DNA from: Pseudomonas putida
GTDB taxonomy: Bacteria > Pseudomonadota > Gammaproteobacteria > Pseudomonadales > Pseudomonadaceae
Direction: 5' to 3'
NCBI RefSeq assembly: GCF_022627325.1
Contig: NZ_JAETZZ010000008.1
Span: 224,875-288,874, forward strand
DNA: 64,000 nucleotides
Below, piece after piece: positions 50,274 through 61,478 of the stretch (position 1 is its first letter; each line of letters begins with the position of its first letter). A program made the translations under genes and the position numbers. The notes below the pieces were generated by a model. That model was not told the origin of the DNA, searched no databases, and saw nothing but the letters and a program-made list of their open reading frames with translations.

Positions 50274-51398
50274 ATGACCAGCCCAGCACTCAAAGACCCC
50301 GCCAAGACCCGCGTCATCGTCGGCATGTCCGGCGGCGTGGACTCTTCCGTCTCCGCCCTTCTGCTCATGGAGCAGGGCTACCAGGTGGAAGGTCTGTTCA
50401 TGAAGAACTGGGAAGAGGACGACGGCACCGAATACTGCACCGCCCGGGAAGATCTGGCCGACGCCCAGGCCGTGTGCGACCGTATCGGCGTCAAGCTGCA
50501 TACCGCCAACTTCGCTGCTGAATACTGGGACAACGTTTTCGAGCACTTCCTCGAAGAATACAAAGCCGGCCGTACACCCAACCCGGACATCCTCTGCAAC
50601 CGCGAAATCAAGTTCAAGGCGTTTCTCGACTACGCGCTTTCGCTGGGGGCAGACCTGATCGCCACCGGTCATTACGTGCGCCGCCGCGACACCGGCGCGA
50701 TCACCGAACTGCTCAAGGGCCTGGACCCGAACAAGGACCAGAGCTATTTCCTGCATGCCGTGGGCGGCAAGGAAATCGCTCGCACCCTGTTCCCGGTCGG
50801 CGAACTGGAAAAGCCCGAGGTCCGCGCCATCGCCGAAAAACACGGCCTGGCCACCGCCAAGAAGAAGGATTCCACCGGTATCTGCTTCATCGGTGAGCGC
50901 CGTTTCAGTGACTTCCTCAAGCAGTACCTGCCGGCCCAGCCAGGTGAGATCCAGACCACCGAAGGCGAAGTCATCGGCCGCCACCACGGTCTGATGTACC
51001 ACACCATTGGCCAGCGCCAGGGCTTGGGTATTGGCGGCCTGAAAGACGCAGGCGACGAGCCGTGGTACGTGCTGCACAAAGACCTGGCCCGCAATGTACT
51101 GGTGGTCGGTCAGGGCAATGAACACCCTTGGTTGTTCTCCCGCGCGCTGCTCGCTTCGGAAATCTTCTGGGTCAACCCGATCGACCTCAGCAGCCCGCGC
51201 ACGCTCACTGCCAAGGTGCGCTACCGCCAGAGCGACCAGCGCTGCACCCTGGAACTGACCGAAAGCGGCTACCGCGCCGTGTTCGACGAGCCGCAGCGCG
51301 CCGTTACCCCTGGCCAGTCGGTAGTGTTCTACGACGGTGAGGTGTGCCTGGGTGGCGGCGTGATCGAGACGGCCGAGCCGTGGAGCCCGCGCGCATGA
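50274..51398 (+). CDS. mnmA: tRNA-specific 2-thiouridylase MnmA
   Basis: A 374 aa enzyme that thiolates U34 of Lys, Glu and Gln tRNAs using sulfur relayed by TusBCD and TusE, both encoded in this window. PP-loop [15 protein letters not shown] (about 16-30) activates the uridine with ATP. Catalytic cysteines are C108 in [10 protein letters not shown] and the Cys in [11 protein letters not shown]. It overlaps hflD by four bases (ATGA), which fits coupled translation. Confidence 0.97.
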   Translation: MTSPALKDPAKTRVIVGMSGGVDSSVSALLLMEQGYQVEGLFMKNWEEDDGTEYCTAREDLADAQAVCDRIGVKLHTANFAAEYWDNVFEHFLEEYKAGRTPNPDILCNREIKFKAFLDYALSLGADLIATGHYVRRRDTGAITELLKGLDPNKDQSYFLHAVGGKEIARTLFPVGELEKPEVRAIAEKHGLATAKKKDSTGICFIGERRFSDFLKQYLPAQPGEIQTTEGEVIGRHHGLMYHTIGQRQGLGIGGLKDAGDEPWYVLHKDLARNVLVVGQGNEHPWLFSRALLASEIFWVNPIDLSSPRTLTAKVRYRQSDQRCTLELTESGYRAVFDEPQRAVTPGQSVVFYDGEVCLGGGVIETAEPWSPRA

Positions 51399-52021
51399 GC
51401 AAACTGCAGGAGCAATTGATTGCCCTGGGCGGGGTGTTTCAGGCCGCCGTGCTGGTCGACCGCATCGCCCGCACCGGCCAGGCCAGCGAGGCCGATATCG
51501 GCTGCATGCTGGGCAGCCTGCTGGTGCGCGACCCCAAGGACACCCTGGAGGTGTTCGGTGGCGACGACCTCAACCTGCGTGACGGTTATCGCGCCCTGGT
51601 CGGCGCCCTGGAGCGCGACCCCAGCAGCCTGCAGCGCGAACCGCTGCGTTATGCGCTGTCGATGCTCGGCCTGGAACGCCAGCTGAACAAGCGGGGCGAC
51701 CTGCTCGACACCATTGGCAACCGCCTGCCGCAGATCCAATCGCAGGCCGACCATTTCGGCCTGGTTCACGAAAACGTCATCGCCTCCAGCGGCGCGTTGT
51801 ATCAGGACACCCTGAGCACCCTGCGCCAGCGCATTCAGGTGCATGGCGACATGCGCTTCCTGCAGCAGGCCAGCAACGCTTCGAAAATTCGCGCTCTGCT
51901 GCTGGCCGGTATACGCGCCGCACGCCTTTGGCGCCAGCTGGGCGGGCACCGCTGGCAGCTGGTGTTCAGCCGGCGCAAGTTGCTCAACGAGCTGTACGAT
52001 ATGATGCGCAGCCCCAGCTGA
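51395..52021 (+). CDS. hflD: High-frequency lysogenisation protein HflD
   Basis: A 208 aa helical, peripheral membrane protein. HflD was named for binding lambda CII in E. coli; its cellular role is unclear, and it is always found between mnmA and purB in gamma-proteobacteria. The frame includes [20 protein letters not shown] near the N-terminus and [20 protein letters not shown]. Start ATG 51395 overlaps the mnmA stop. Confidence 0.94.
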   Translation: MSKLQEQLIALGGVFQAAVLVDRIARTGQASEADIGCMLGSLLVRDPKDTLEVFGGDDLNLRDGYRALVGALERDPSSLQREPLRYALSMLGLERQLNKRGDLLDTIGNRLPQIQSQADHFGLVHENVIASSGALYQDTLSTLRQRIQVHGDMRFLQQASNASKIRALLLAGIRAARLWRQLGGHRWQLVFSRRKLLNELYDMMRSPS

Positions 52022-52068
52022 GGGCTGAGCTGCCTGTTTGCACAGCGACTGCCACCCGATCCAGATTG

Positions 52069-52088
52069 GGCTGACCTTTGGTCAGCCA
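52069..52088. promoter_or_regulatory. Hairpin and promoter region before purB
   Basis: GGCTGACC-TTT-GGTCAGCC is a perfect 8-bp inverted repeat after hflD. It lacks a T-run. TATGAT at 52113-52118 may be the purB -10 box. The hairpin could be a weak terminator or an operator. Confidence 0.45.
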
Positions 52089-52117
52089 CCCGACCTCGGC
52101 GCATTTTTCATGTATGA

Positions 52118-53527
<1,410 letters not shown>

Positions 53528-53545
53528 GCTAAGCGTCGAGTTCAA

Positions 53546-53571
53546 CGCCCGGCCTGGCCGGGCGTTTTTAT
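53546..53571 (+). terminator. Terminator of purB
   Basis: AACGCCCGGCC-TGG-CCGGGCGTT followed by TTTA, 20 bp after the purB stop. Confidence 0.9.
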
Positions 53572-53608
53572 TCCCGGACGAAAATTACGTTTTTTCAATA
53601 GGTTGAAC

Positions 53609-54775
53609 ATGAATCCTGATACTCCACTGCAGCTGCTCGGCGGCATCTCGGCCCGTGAATTCATGCGCGACTACTGGCAGAAGAAGCCGCTGCTGGTGCG
53701 CCAGGCATTCCCGGACTTCGAAAGCCCGATCGACCCCGACGAGCTGGCCGGCCTGGCCCTGGAAGAGGAAGTCGAGTCGCGCATCGTGCTCGAGCACGGC
53801 GCCCACCCGTGGGAGCTGCGCCGCGGCCCGTTCAACGAAGACACCTTCGCCGACCTGCCTGAGAAAGACTGGACCCTGCTGGTTCAGGCCGTCGACCAGT
53901 TCGTACCTGAAGTGGCCGAACTACTGGAGCACTTCCGCTTCCTGCCAAGCTGGCGCATCGACGATGTGATGATCAGCTTCGCCACTCCCGGTGGCAGCGT
54001 AGGCCCGCACTTCGACAACTACGACGTGTTCCTGCTGCAAGGCCACGGCCAGCGCAACTGGAAGATCGGCCAGATGTGCAACAGCGACAGCCCGCTGCTG
54101 GACCATGCCGACCTGCGCATCCTCGCCGAATTCGAACAGAGCGGCGAATGGACCCTGGAGCCTGGCGACATGCTCTACCTGCCACCGCGCCTGGCCCACT
54201 ACGGCGTGGCCGTGGACGACTGCCTGACCTACTCGGTCGGTTTCCGCGCGCCAAGCGCCGCCGAAGTGCTGACCCACTTCACCGACTTCCTCGGCCAGTT
54301 CCTGCCGGACGAGGAACGCTACAGCGACGCCGACGCCGAGCCTGCCAGCGACCCGCACCAGATCCAGCACGACGCCCTCGACCGTCTCAAGGGCCTGCTC
54401 GACAAGCACATGAACGACAAGGACCTGCTGCTGACCTGGTTCGGCCAGTTCATGACCGAGCCGCGCTACCCCGAACAGGTCGTCGGTGAAGAGCTGGACG
54501 AGCAGGAGCTGATCGAAGCACTCGAAGACGGTGCCATCCTGATTCGCAACCCAAGTGCGCGGATGGCCTGGTCGGAGCTTGGCGATGACCTGATGCTGTT
54601 CGCCAGCGGCCGCAGCTGCCCGCTGCCCGCCAAACTGCGCGAGCTGCTGAAGCTGGTGTGTGCCGCCGACGCGTTACACATCGACAACCTTGCACAGTGG
54701 CTGGAGGATGAAGACGGCCTTATGCTAGTACAGCAGTTGATCAAACAAGGAAGCCTGGGATTCGCCAATGAATAA
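53609..54775 (+). CDS. roxA: Ribosomal protein L16 arginine hydroxylase (RoxA/YcfD type)
   Basis: A 388 aa JmjC/cupin-type 2-oxoglutarate and iron-dependent oxygenase that hydroxylates an arginine of L16. The facial triad is visible: H and D in GPHFDNYDVFLLQGHG and the second His in LPPRLAHYGVAVDD. The C-terminal dimerisation and winged-helix parts follow. ATG 53609 (MNPDTPLQLLGGISAREFMR) was preferred over TTG 53603. It overlaps the next GNAT gene by 8 bp, implying coupled expression. Confidence 0.93.
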   Translation: MNPDTPLQLLGGISAREFMRDYWQKKPLLVRQAFPDFESPIDPDELAGLALEEEVESRIVLEHGAHPWELRRGPFNEDTFADLPEKDWTLLVQAVDQFVPEVAELLEHFRFLPSWRIDDVMISFATPGGSVGPHFDNYDVFLLQGHGQRNWKIGQMCNSDSPLLDHADLRILAEFEQSGEWTLEPGDMLYLPPRLAHYGVAVDDCLTYSVGFRAPSAAEVLTHFTDFLGQFLPDEERYSDADAEPASDPHQIQHDALDRLKGLLDKHMNDKDLLLTWFGQFMTEPRYPEQVVGEELDEQELIEALEDGAILIRNPSARMAWSELGDDLMLFASGRSCPLPAKLRELLKLVCAADALHIDNLAQWLEDEDGLMLVQQLIKQGSLGFANE

Positions 54776-55202
54776 GATTCGCGTGCGCCTCGCCGATTGG
54801 CAGAAAGACAACGCCGATATCCGGCGTATCCGTGAAGCGGTGTTCGTCGCCGAACAGCACATTCCACCTGAGCTGGAGTTCGACTCGGAAGACCAGGACG
54901 CGCTGCATTTTCTGGCGCTGGAAGGCGATTACCCGATTGGCACTGCCCGCCTGCTGGCCGACGGTACCATCGGGCGCATCTCGGTGCTCAAGGACTGGCG
55001 CGGGCTGAAGGTTGGCGATGCACTGGTCAATGCGGTCATCCTCGAGGCGCAGAACCGTGACCTCAAGCAACAGATGCTCAGCGCGCAAGTGCATGCCACG
55101 CCATTCTACGAGCGGCTCGGCTTTCGCGTGGTCAGCGAGGAATTCCTTGAAGCCGGCATCCCGCATGTTGACATGGTGCGCGACTCCCGCGAGTTTGCCT
55201 GA
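54768..55202 (+). CDS. GNAT-family N-acetyltransferase, ElaA/YjcF-like
   Basis: A 144 aa GNAT protein. The pattern IRREAVFVAEQHIPPELEFD corresponds to ElaA/YjcF-type enzymes, with IGRISVLKDWRGLKVGDAL supplying the acetyl-CoA pyrophosphate loop (R-G-L-K-V-G). TPFYERLGFRVVSEEFLEAG and IPHVDM complete the fold. The substrate is unknown. It is translationally linked to roxA by overlap, a pairing frequent in Pseudomonas; no common pathway is established. Confidence 0.88.
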   Translation: MNKIRVRLADWQKDNADIRRIREAVFVAEQHIPPELEFDSEDQDALHFLALEGDYPIGTARLLADGTIGRISVLKDWRGLKVGDALVNAVILEAQNRDLKQQMLSAQVHATPFYERLGFRVVSEEFLEAGIPHVDMVRDSREFA

Positions 55203-55232
55203 TTCCTAGCGGCTGACCTCACCGGCCCTCTC

Positions 55233-55308
55233 GCCGGCAAGCCGGCTCCCCCACATGCCTCATAGCTTTCAGGAGCGATGACACACCTGTGGGGGCCGGC
55301 TTGCCGGC
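55233..55308. repeat. Inverted pair of REP elements
   Basis: GCCGGCAAGCCGGCTCCCCC (55233-55252) and GGGGGCCGGCTTGCCGGC (55291-55308) face each other over about 38 bp in the gap between the GNAT gene and topB. It is the same family as at 13.7 kb. Confidence 0.88.
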
Positions 55309-55433
55309 GCGAGGCCGGTGGTCGCAGCAACATCCTCACCGACAAAACCTGTACATCCATCCAGATAAAACTTGCCTCCGCGCCCGCGCTTGCGCATCCT
55401 AGTGCCTATCACTCTCGATAAAGCGTCCCGGCC

Positions 55434-57398
55434 ATGCGCCTGTTCCTCTGCGAAAAACCCTCCCAGGCAAAAGACATCGCCAAGATCCTAGGTGCCAACC
55501 GCAAGGGCGACGGCTGCTGGCAAGGCACAGACGTCTGCGTCACCTGGTGCATCGGCCACCTGTTGGAAACCGCGCCGCCCGGCAGCTACGACGAACGCTA
55601 CAAGCGCTGGAACCTCGCCGACCTGCCCATCATTCCAGACAAATGGAAGATGCTGGTCAAGCCCAAGACCGCCAGCCAGTTCAAGGCCGTCAAGCGCTTG
55701 CTCGGCGAGGCACGCGAACTGGTAATCGCCACCGATGCCGACCGCGAAGGCGAAATGATCGCCCGCGAACTGGTCGAGCATTGTCGCTACCGTGGGCCCA
55801 TACAGCGCCTGTGGCTGTCCGCTCTGGACGATGCCTCGATTCGCAAGGCCTTGGCGCGCCTTCTGCCAGGGCAGGATACCTTCAACCTCTATCACTCGGC
55901 GCTGGGCCGCTCACGCGCCGACTGGCTCATCGGCATGAACATGAGCCGGCTGTTCACCCTATTGGGCCGCCAGTCGGGCTACCAGGGTGTGCTACCGGTG
56001 GGCCGGGTACAAACACCTACCCTGCGCCTGGTGGTGGACCGCGACCGCAGCATCGCCGATTTCGTACCGTTACCGTTCTGGGCCATCGACGTGCAACTCG
56101 AGCATGCCGGCATGGGCTTCAACGCCCAGTGGCGAGCGCCACAACACATCTGCGACGACCAGGGCCGCTGCCTTGACCAGGCACTGGCCCAACAGGCCGC
56201 CACAGACATCGGCAACGCCCGGACTGCACGGGTGATCAAGGTGACCACAGAGCGTGTACGCGAGGCAGCCCCCCTGCCCTTCGACCTCGGCACCCTGCAG
56301 GAACTGTGCTCCAAGAAATTCGGCCTTGGTGCCCAGGAAACCCTCGACATTGCCCAGGCCCTGTACGAAACCCACAAGCTGATCACCTACCCACGCAGCG
56401 ATTGCGGTTACCTGCCCCTCAGCCAGCACAGCGAAGCGCCGGCAATCCTTGCTGCATTGCAGCGAGCCGATAGCAGCCTGGCGCCGCTGCAAGCGCACCT
56501 TGCGCCGCACCGCCGCTCGCGGGCCTGGAACGATGCCAAAGTCACCGCGCACCACGGCATCATCCCTACTGCGGCCGCCAGCGACCCGTCACGCTTGCCA
56601 GCCAAGCACAAGGCGGTCTACACCCTGATCCGCGCCCGCTACCTGGCCCAGTTCCTGCCTAACCACGAGTATGATCGCACCCAGGCCGAGTTCGACTGTG
56701 CAGGCCATGCCCTGCGTGCAGTGGGCAAGCAGATCGCGGAGCCGGGCTGGCGTCGCGCATTACCCGAGGCGCTGGCTCCAGCCAAAGGTCGCGAAGCGCC
56801 GCCAGCGCAAGTGCTGCCCACATTGTGCGAGGGCCAGGACTGCGCCGTACAGGGCCTGCAGTTGAAGGACCTCTGGACCCAACCGCCCAAACCCTTCACC
56901 GAAGGCGACCTGATCAAGGCCATGAAGAACGTCGCCAAGCTGGTGGACGACCCGCGGCTGAAACAGAAGCTCAAGGAAACCACCGGCATCGGCACCGAGG
57001 CGACCCGTGCCAGCATCATCCAGGGCCTGCTCGACCGCGGCTATCTGGTCAAGAACGGCAAGGCACTGGCCGCCACCCCAGCCGCCTTCAGCCTGATCGA
57101 CGCCGTGCCACGCGCCATCGCCGACCCAGGTACCACGGCAATCTGGGAACAGGCGCTGGACATGGTGCAAAATGGTGAAATGAGCCTGGAGGACTTCGTT
57201 GCTCGGCAGTCGGCATGGATGGGCAAACTGGTGGAGCGCTGCAGCGGCATGCGCATGACCATCAACGGGCCAGCGGTGGGCAAGGCGGCGCCGTGGAAGA
57301 AAAAGCGCCGCAGCGGTGGCAAAGGCAAACCTGCAGCTAACGGTGCCAAGGCCACAGGCAGCAAGCCGCGGCAACCCCGGCGCAAAGCCGCCAACTGA
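55434..57398 (+). CDS. topB: DNA topoisomerase III
   Basis: A 654 aa type IA topoisomerase that decatenates single-strand-linked DNA. The Toprim domain has DADREGE at 101-107, and the catalytic tyrosine is Y319 in THKLITYPRSDCGYLP. HHGIIPTAA and TGIGTEATRASIIQGLLDRG are further type IA motifs. The C-terminal tail is Lys/Gly/Ala-rich and basic (KKKRRSGGKGKPAANGAKAT), suited to DNA binding. It is flanked by a REP pair. Confidence 0.96.
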   Translation: MRLFLCEKPSQAKDIAKILGANRKGDGCWQGTDVCVTWCIGHLLETAPPGSYDERYKRWNLADLPIIPDKWKMLVKPKTASQFKAVKRLLGEARELVIATDADREGEMIARELVEHCRYRGPIQRLWLSALDDASIRKALARLLPGQDTFNLYHSALGRSRADWLIGMNMSRLFTLLGRQSGYQGVLPVGRVQTPTLRLVVDRDRSIADFVPLPFWAIDVQLEHAGMGFNAQWRAPQHICDDQGRCLDQALAQQAATDIGNARTARVIKVTTERVREAAPLPFDLGTLQELCSKKFGLGAQETLDIAQALYETHKLITYPRSDCGYLPLSQHSEAPAILAALQRADSSLAPLQAHLAPHRRSRAWNDAKVTAHHGIIPTAAASDPSRLPAKHKAVYTLIRARYLAQFLPNHEYDRTQAEFDCAGHALRAVGKQIAEPGWRRALPEALAPAKGREAPPAQVLPTLCEGQDCAVQGLQLKDLWTQPPKPFTEGDLIKAMKNVAKLVDDPRLKQKLKETTGIGTEATRASIIQGLLDRGYLVKNGKALAATPAAFSLIDAVPRAIADPGTTAIWEQALDMVQNGEMSLEDFVARQSAWMGKLVERCSGMRMTINGPAVGKAAPWKKKRRSGGKGKPAANGAKATGSKPRQPRRKAAN

Positions 57399-57422
57399 AT
57401 AGTCAGCCAGTGCAGCACGGCC

Positions 57423-58001
57423 TCACTTCCAGACGCGGTCCTCGCTCCAGCCAAGCTCGGCAAAATCATGCACTCGCAAACCGGCCTCTTCCTCACAGAA
57501 GAACTCATCGAGCTGGGGCGGGCGCACCGCTGTATCGCTGAGCATGGCATGGACCTGGCCACGGTGATGGATCTGGTGCTCGAAAAGGTGTGCAAGCAAG
57601 CGCAGGCGCTGTTCACGCTGCACACGGTCGGGCCTCACGATGCTCACGTAGCGCGATAACTGGTCGTCGCTCAGCACACTGCAGTAAGCGATCAGCCGAT
57701 GGTCGGCCTGGGCCTGTTCGGCGTGCAGGTCGGTGCACGTAGCAAAAGGCTGCTCCGCCTCGAAGAAGCGTTCACCGTCGGCCGCAGGCGCCTCGCCACG
57801 CTGCTCGCACTCGAGCATGTGCAGATAGAACCAGTCCACCGTCAGCACATGGTTGAGGGTGGCCTTGATCGACGGAAAGAAGCTGCACCGGGGCGCGACG
57901 AACTCGTCCTGGGTCAGTTGCAGACAGGCCTTGTACAGGCGGTGGTTGGCCCAGCCATTGTTATAGGCCTGGGTCAGCAGATGATGCGACAGCGGCTCCA
58001 T
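57423..58001 (-). CDS. DinB-family protein
   Basis: A 192 aa four-helix-bundle protein of the DinB/YfiT superfamily, often metal-dependent thiol-S-transferase-like enzymes. LLTQAYNNGWANHRLYKACL at the start, LNHVLTVDWFYLHMLE in the middle and HLFEHQIHHRGQVHAMLSD near the end provide the three histidines of the putative metal site (H in NHVL, and HQIHHRGQ). The substrate is not known. It lies 12 bp after zapE on the same strand. Confidence 0.88.
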   Translation of the reverse strand: MEPLSHHLLTQAYNNGWANHRLYKACLQLTQDEFVAPRCSFFPSIKATLNHVLTVDWFYLHMLECEQRGEAPAADGERFFEAEQPFATCTDLHAEQAQADHRLIAYCSVLSDDQLSRYVSIVRPDRVQREQRLRLLAHLFEHQIHHRGQVHAMLSDTAVRPPQLDEFFCEEEAGLRVHDFAELGWSEDRVWK

Positions 58002-58013
58002 GGTTCGGCTCCT

Positions 58014-59120
58014 TCAGGCGAAGCGTTGCAGTTGCATCTCCCGTAGCCGGCTTAGGGTCCTTTGGTACGGGAAGGCCAGATACCCTTGAGTGTAGAGCGC
58101 TTCAAGCGGAACCTGCGCCTCAAGGTACAGCGCCACCCTGCGGTCGTAGCATTCGTCGACCAGCGCAATGAAGCGGCGCACGGCGTCATCCTTGGCTGCC
58201 AGCGCTGGCAGCTGCCGATCACCGGCTTCCACCCGTGCGGCACCGTCCTCGGTACCACGGGCGATACGCCCGGCCTGCTGCTCGCCGCTCAGGGCTGGAA
58301 TGCCTTCGACCAGGATCGCCGGAAACTGATCGCACAGCGCCATGAATTCCATTGCTGCCATTGGCTGCTCGCAGAGGTCGGCAAAGCGACACCAGATCGC
58401 TTGTGAGCTACGCCGGATCACCCGGATCTGCCGTGCGCCCACTGCGAACGGCAGCGCAGTGCCCGGATCGTCGGGGCTGAGCTGCTTGAACACCGCCTCA
58501 AGCGCCTTTGCCTTGCCAGCTTCAGCCACCCAGTAGCGCTGGTGTGCGGCCCCAGGGTGAAGGCGATGGTCCAGTTCGCCTGCCACCGCCAGGACTTGCA
58601 TGTGCCGCTCTATGGCGGTGATAGCCGGCAGAAAACGATCGCGATTGAAACCGTCTTGGTACAGCAACTGCGGCGGCTGGTTGGAGGTGGCAACCACTAC
58701 CACACCATGATCGAACAACACCTGGAACAGGCGACCGAGAATGATTGCATCTGCGATGTCGCTGACAAAAAGCTCATCGAAGCACAGCACGCGGATCTCC
58801 GCCGCCAGCGCTCGGGCAAGTGCCTGCAGCGGATCAGCGGTGCCATTGAGTTGAAACAGCCGTTGGTGGACCCACGCCATGAAATGGTGGAAGTGCTGCC
58901 GCCGGGCGCCAGTACTCAGGCAGCGGTGGAACAAGTCCATGAGCCAGGTCTTGCCGCGGCCGACCGGTCCCCACAGGTAAAGGCCCCGAGCGGGGCGACC
59001 GCCCTCCAGGGCCTCGAAACAGGCTTGCAAGGCATAGACGGCCTGAGCCTGCTCCGGGTCGGGGACATAGCCTTGCTCGGCAAGGGCCTGCTGATAGAGC
59101 GTTTTGGGGTCTAAGGCCAT
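58014..59120 (-). CDS. zapE: Cell division ATPase ZapE (AFG1 family)
   Basis: A 368 aa AAA ATPase; E. coli ZapE promotes Z-ring constriction under stress. Walker A is GPVGRGKT (51-58), Walker B is VLCFDELFVSDIADAI and the sensor region is VVVVATSNQPPQLLYQDGFN. KFDELFV/SDI-type and LYLEAQVPLEALY stretches are family traits. The start MALDPKTLYQQALAEQGYVP agrees. E. coli ZapE is larger only slightly. Confidence 0.93.
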   Translation of the reverse strand: MALDPKTLYQQALAEQGYVPDPEQAQAVYALQACFEALEGGRPARGLYLWGPVGRGKTWLMDLFHRCLSTGARRQHFHHFMAWVHQRLFQLNGTADPLQALARALAAEIRVLCFDELFVSDIADAIILGRLFQVLFDHGVVVVATSNQPPQLLYQDGFNRDRFLPAITAIERHMQVLAVAGELDHRLHPGAAHQRYWVAEAGKAKALEAVFKQLSPDDPGTALPFAVGARQIRVIRRSSQAIWCRFADLCEQPMAAMEFMALCDQFPAILVEGIPALSGEQQAGRIARGTEDGAARVEAGDRQLPALAAKDDAVRRFIALVDECYDRRVALYLEAQVPLEALYTQGYLAFPYQRTLSRLREMQLQRFA

Positions 59121-59223
59121 GCCGCATTATGTTGATGGAGCCCATCGCCGACAAGCCAGGGCCGCTACTGTACTTCAGCTCAGAAGTTCGCCAGCGACAG
59201 TTCAGTACATCCCGGAAGCGTGT

Positions 59224-60372
59224 TCAGCCCTGGCTCAGGCCAACTTTCAGCAGCATCCCGTCCTTTTCATCGGTGAGCACGTACAGGTAACCATCCGGCC
59301 CAACCCGCACATCACGGATTCGCGTTTTCAAATCCCCTAACAGGCGCTCTTCATGGACGACCCTGTCGCCATCGAGCTGCAGGCGAATCAGCTCTTGAGT
59401 CGCCAGCGCACCGATGAACAGATTGTGGTCCCAAGCCTTGAACGTGGGGCTGGCGTAAAAAGCCATGCCGCTGATCCCTGGCGACTTTTCCCAAACATGA
59501 TGCGGATCGACCATACCGTCCACATGTTCGCCCTTGGCCTCAGGGATTGGCATCAGCGAGTAGTTGATGCCATGGGTGGCGATTGGCCAACCATAATTCT
59601 TCCCAGCCTGCGGAATGTTAATCTCATCACCGCCGCGGGGGCCATGCTCGTGCGTCCATAGCTTGCCGGTCCAGGGGTTGAGCGCTGCCCCCTGCTGGTT
59701 TCGATGGCCAAACGACCATATTTCAGGGCGCACGCCGTCTTTGCCGACGAAGGGGTTGTCTTTGGGCACTTCACCATCGGGCAGGATGCGCACAACCTTG
59801 CCCTGCAGCTTGTCCAGGTCCTGTGAGGTGGCGCGCTGGTTGTTCTCGCCCAGCGCGACGAACAGGTAGCCATTACGATCGAAGACCAAGCGCGAGCCAA
59901 AGTGATTGCCCACCGAAAGCTTGGGTTGCTGGCGGAAGATCACCTCGAAGTTTTCCAAACGTGCGCGATCTTGGGACAGTTGGCCACGGCCAACGGCAGT
60001 GCCGGCCTTGCCATCACTGCCCTCTTCGGCATACGACAGGTAAACCGTACGATCTTGGGCGAACTTGGGCGACAACACTACGTCGAGCAGGCCGCCCTGG
60101 CCCTCGGCCCAGACGTTGGGCACCCCGCTTATGGGGGGCCCGACCTTGCCTTCGGCATTGACCACACGCAGATTACCGGAGCGTTCAGTCACCAGCATAT
60201 CCTTACCGCCCGGCAGGAACGCCAATGCCCAAGGGTTGCGCAAGCCGTCGGCTACGGTGCTGACGGTCACCTGCCCCTCCTCGCTGGGAAAGCGCTTCTC
60301 GGCGGCGGCATGCACGAGCAGCGGCAGCATTGCGGCAGCGGTAAGCGTGGTCAGCCAGGTAGCTTTGATCAT
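59224..60372 (-). CDS. PQQ-dependent soluble aldose-type dehydrogenase
   Basis: A 382 aa periplasmic beta-propeller enzyme of the glucose/sorbosone dehydrogenase family (YliI/Asd group). Signal peptide MIKATWLTTLTAAAMLPLLV with cleavage near HAAA. Family motifs: GLRNPWALAFLPGGKDMLVT, then GHRNQQGAALNPWTGKLWTH and EHGPRGGDEINIPQAGKNYG. The catalytic His and PQQ-binding Arg of the family fall in these. Physiological substrate unknown. Confidence 0.92.
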   Translation of the reverse strand: MIKATWLTTLTAAAMLPLLVHAAAEKRFPSEEGQVTVSTVADGLRNPWALAFLPGGKDMLVTERSGNLRVVNAEGKVGPPISGVPNVWAEGQGGLLDVVLSPKFAQDRTVYLSYAEEGSDGKAGTAVGRGQLSQDRARLENFEVIFRQQPKLSVGNHFGSRLVFDRNGYLFVALGENNQRATSQDLDKLQGKVVRILPDGEVPKDNPFVGKDGVRPEIWSFGHRNQQGAALNPWTGKLWTHEHGPRGGDEINIPQAGKNYGWPIATHGINYSLMPIPEAKGEHVDGMVDPHHVWEKSPGISGMAFYASPTFKAWDHNLFIGALATQELIRLQLDGDRVVHEERLLGDLKTRIRDVRVGPDGYLYVLTDEKDGMLLKVGLSQG

Positions 60373-60395
60373 GCAGAATTCCTTTGAGTGGCGGC

Positions 60396-60713
60396 TCAGG
60401 GCGCGCGTTGGGTGTCACGCGGTGGGCGGGTGGGTTCCAGGTTCGGCGTCTGCTGCTGGCGGCGCAAATTGTCACCATTACCAATGCCGCGGTTGTCCAG
60501 ACTAGGTGTGCGCTGGATGGGCTGGGTCGAAGGGCCGCGCACTGGTGGCGTGACAGGCAGGCTGCCTTGGCGGCTGTTGGGGTTGGCCCGCTGGATCGAG
60601 CTGTTGTAGGGGTTGTTACTACTGGCAGCAAGCAGCAAAGGCTGTAGCGGCGCTGCCTGTACGGGCAGGCCCAGCAACAGGCCGACGGCCAGGGCCGGCA
60701 ATGTAAGATTCAT
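60396..60713 (-). CDS. Small exported Pro/Gln/Asn-rich hypothetical protein
   Basis: A 105 aa protein with a clear signal peptide (MNLTLPALAVGLLLGLPVQA) and a low-complexity mature part rich in Pro, Asn, Arg, Gln and Ser (SSNNPYNSSIQRANPNSRQG). I do not recognise a family. It is probably disordered in the periplasm. It lies 23 bp upstream of the PQQ dehydrogenase on the same strand, so both may be transcribed together. Confidence 0.68.
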   Translation of the reverse strand: MNLTLPALAVGLLLGLPVQAAPLQPLLLAASSNNPYNSSIQRANPNSRQGSLPVTPPVRGPSTQPIQRTPSLDNRGIGNGDNLRRQQQTPNLEPTRPPRDTQRAP

Positions 60714-60975
60714 ACTCCACCTCGTGTACGAAAAGGTGCGCCTCGTGCGTTTGATAGCCTAAGGCGTGAGGCGTTCGCAGAAAAAGGGTGAATGCGATTC
60801 GCGATGTTTCAGTATGAACCTCAGGCAGCCCTGAGCACCTGCAGACTATGCCAGGCGTAGGCTTCGGATGGTCGAAGGTAGCGGTTGCGGCATCCCAGCA
60901 GCAGAACCGCTGCTTTCAACACCGGCTGACATTTGCCACACTCAAGGCCGGTTTCCATTGGCAAGGTCCATTTTC

Positions 60976-61464
60976 ATGACTGCCGTTCTGCAACGCTACG
61001 CCCGATTGCTGCTGGTCTTGTTGCTGGCTGGTGTGCTGAACGCCTGCGCTTTGCTCCAGGCACGCGACCCGCTGAACATCAGCGTGATCGGCATCGAACC
61101 CTTGCCGGGTCAAGAATTGGAAATGCGCATGGCGGTAAAGATGCGCGTGCAAAATCCCAACGAGGCAGCCGTCGACTACAACGGCATCGCGCTGAACCTG
61201 GAGGTCAACGGCCAGGCACTCGCCTCTGGAGTCAGCGACCAGCGGGGGCATATCGGCCGTTACAGTGAAGCGGTGGTGGTGGTACCGGTGAGCATCACGG
61301 CGTTTGCATTCCTGCGCCAGGCCTATGGCCTGAGCAAGCTCGACTCGCTACAAGGGATGCCTTATGTGCTGCGCGGTAAACTGGCTGGCGGCCCCCTGGG
61401 CACCGTGCGTTTTACCGATGAGGGCAAGCTGGACCTGCCCAAAGGGGGCAACGTGTACTGGTGA
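60976..61464 (+). CDS. LEA type 2 (WHy domain) lipoprotein
   Basis: A 162 aa protein. Lipobox LLLAGVLNAC puts the lipidated Cys at 25, so it is a lipoprotein; there is no Asp at +2, which suggests outer-membrane sorting. The mature part is a WHy/LEA14-type domain: MRMAVKMRVQNPNEAAVDYN then GIALNLEVNGQALASGVSDQ. WHy domains in Pseudomonas are linked to desiccation or freezing tolerance. ATG 60976 was chosen because the signal sequence begins there. Confidence 0.85.
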   Translation: MTAVLQRYARLLLVLLLAGVLNACALLQARDPLNISVIGIEPLPGQELEMRMAVKMRVQNPNEAAVDYNGIALNLEVNGQALASGVSDQRGHIGRYSEAVVVVPVSITAFAFLRQAYGLSKLDSLQGMPYVLRGKLAGGPLGTVRFTDEGKLDLPKGGNVYW

Positions 61465-61478
61465 CAGGCCGCGGATCA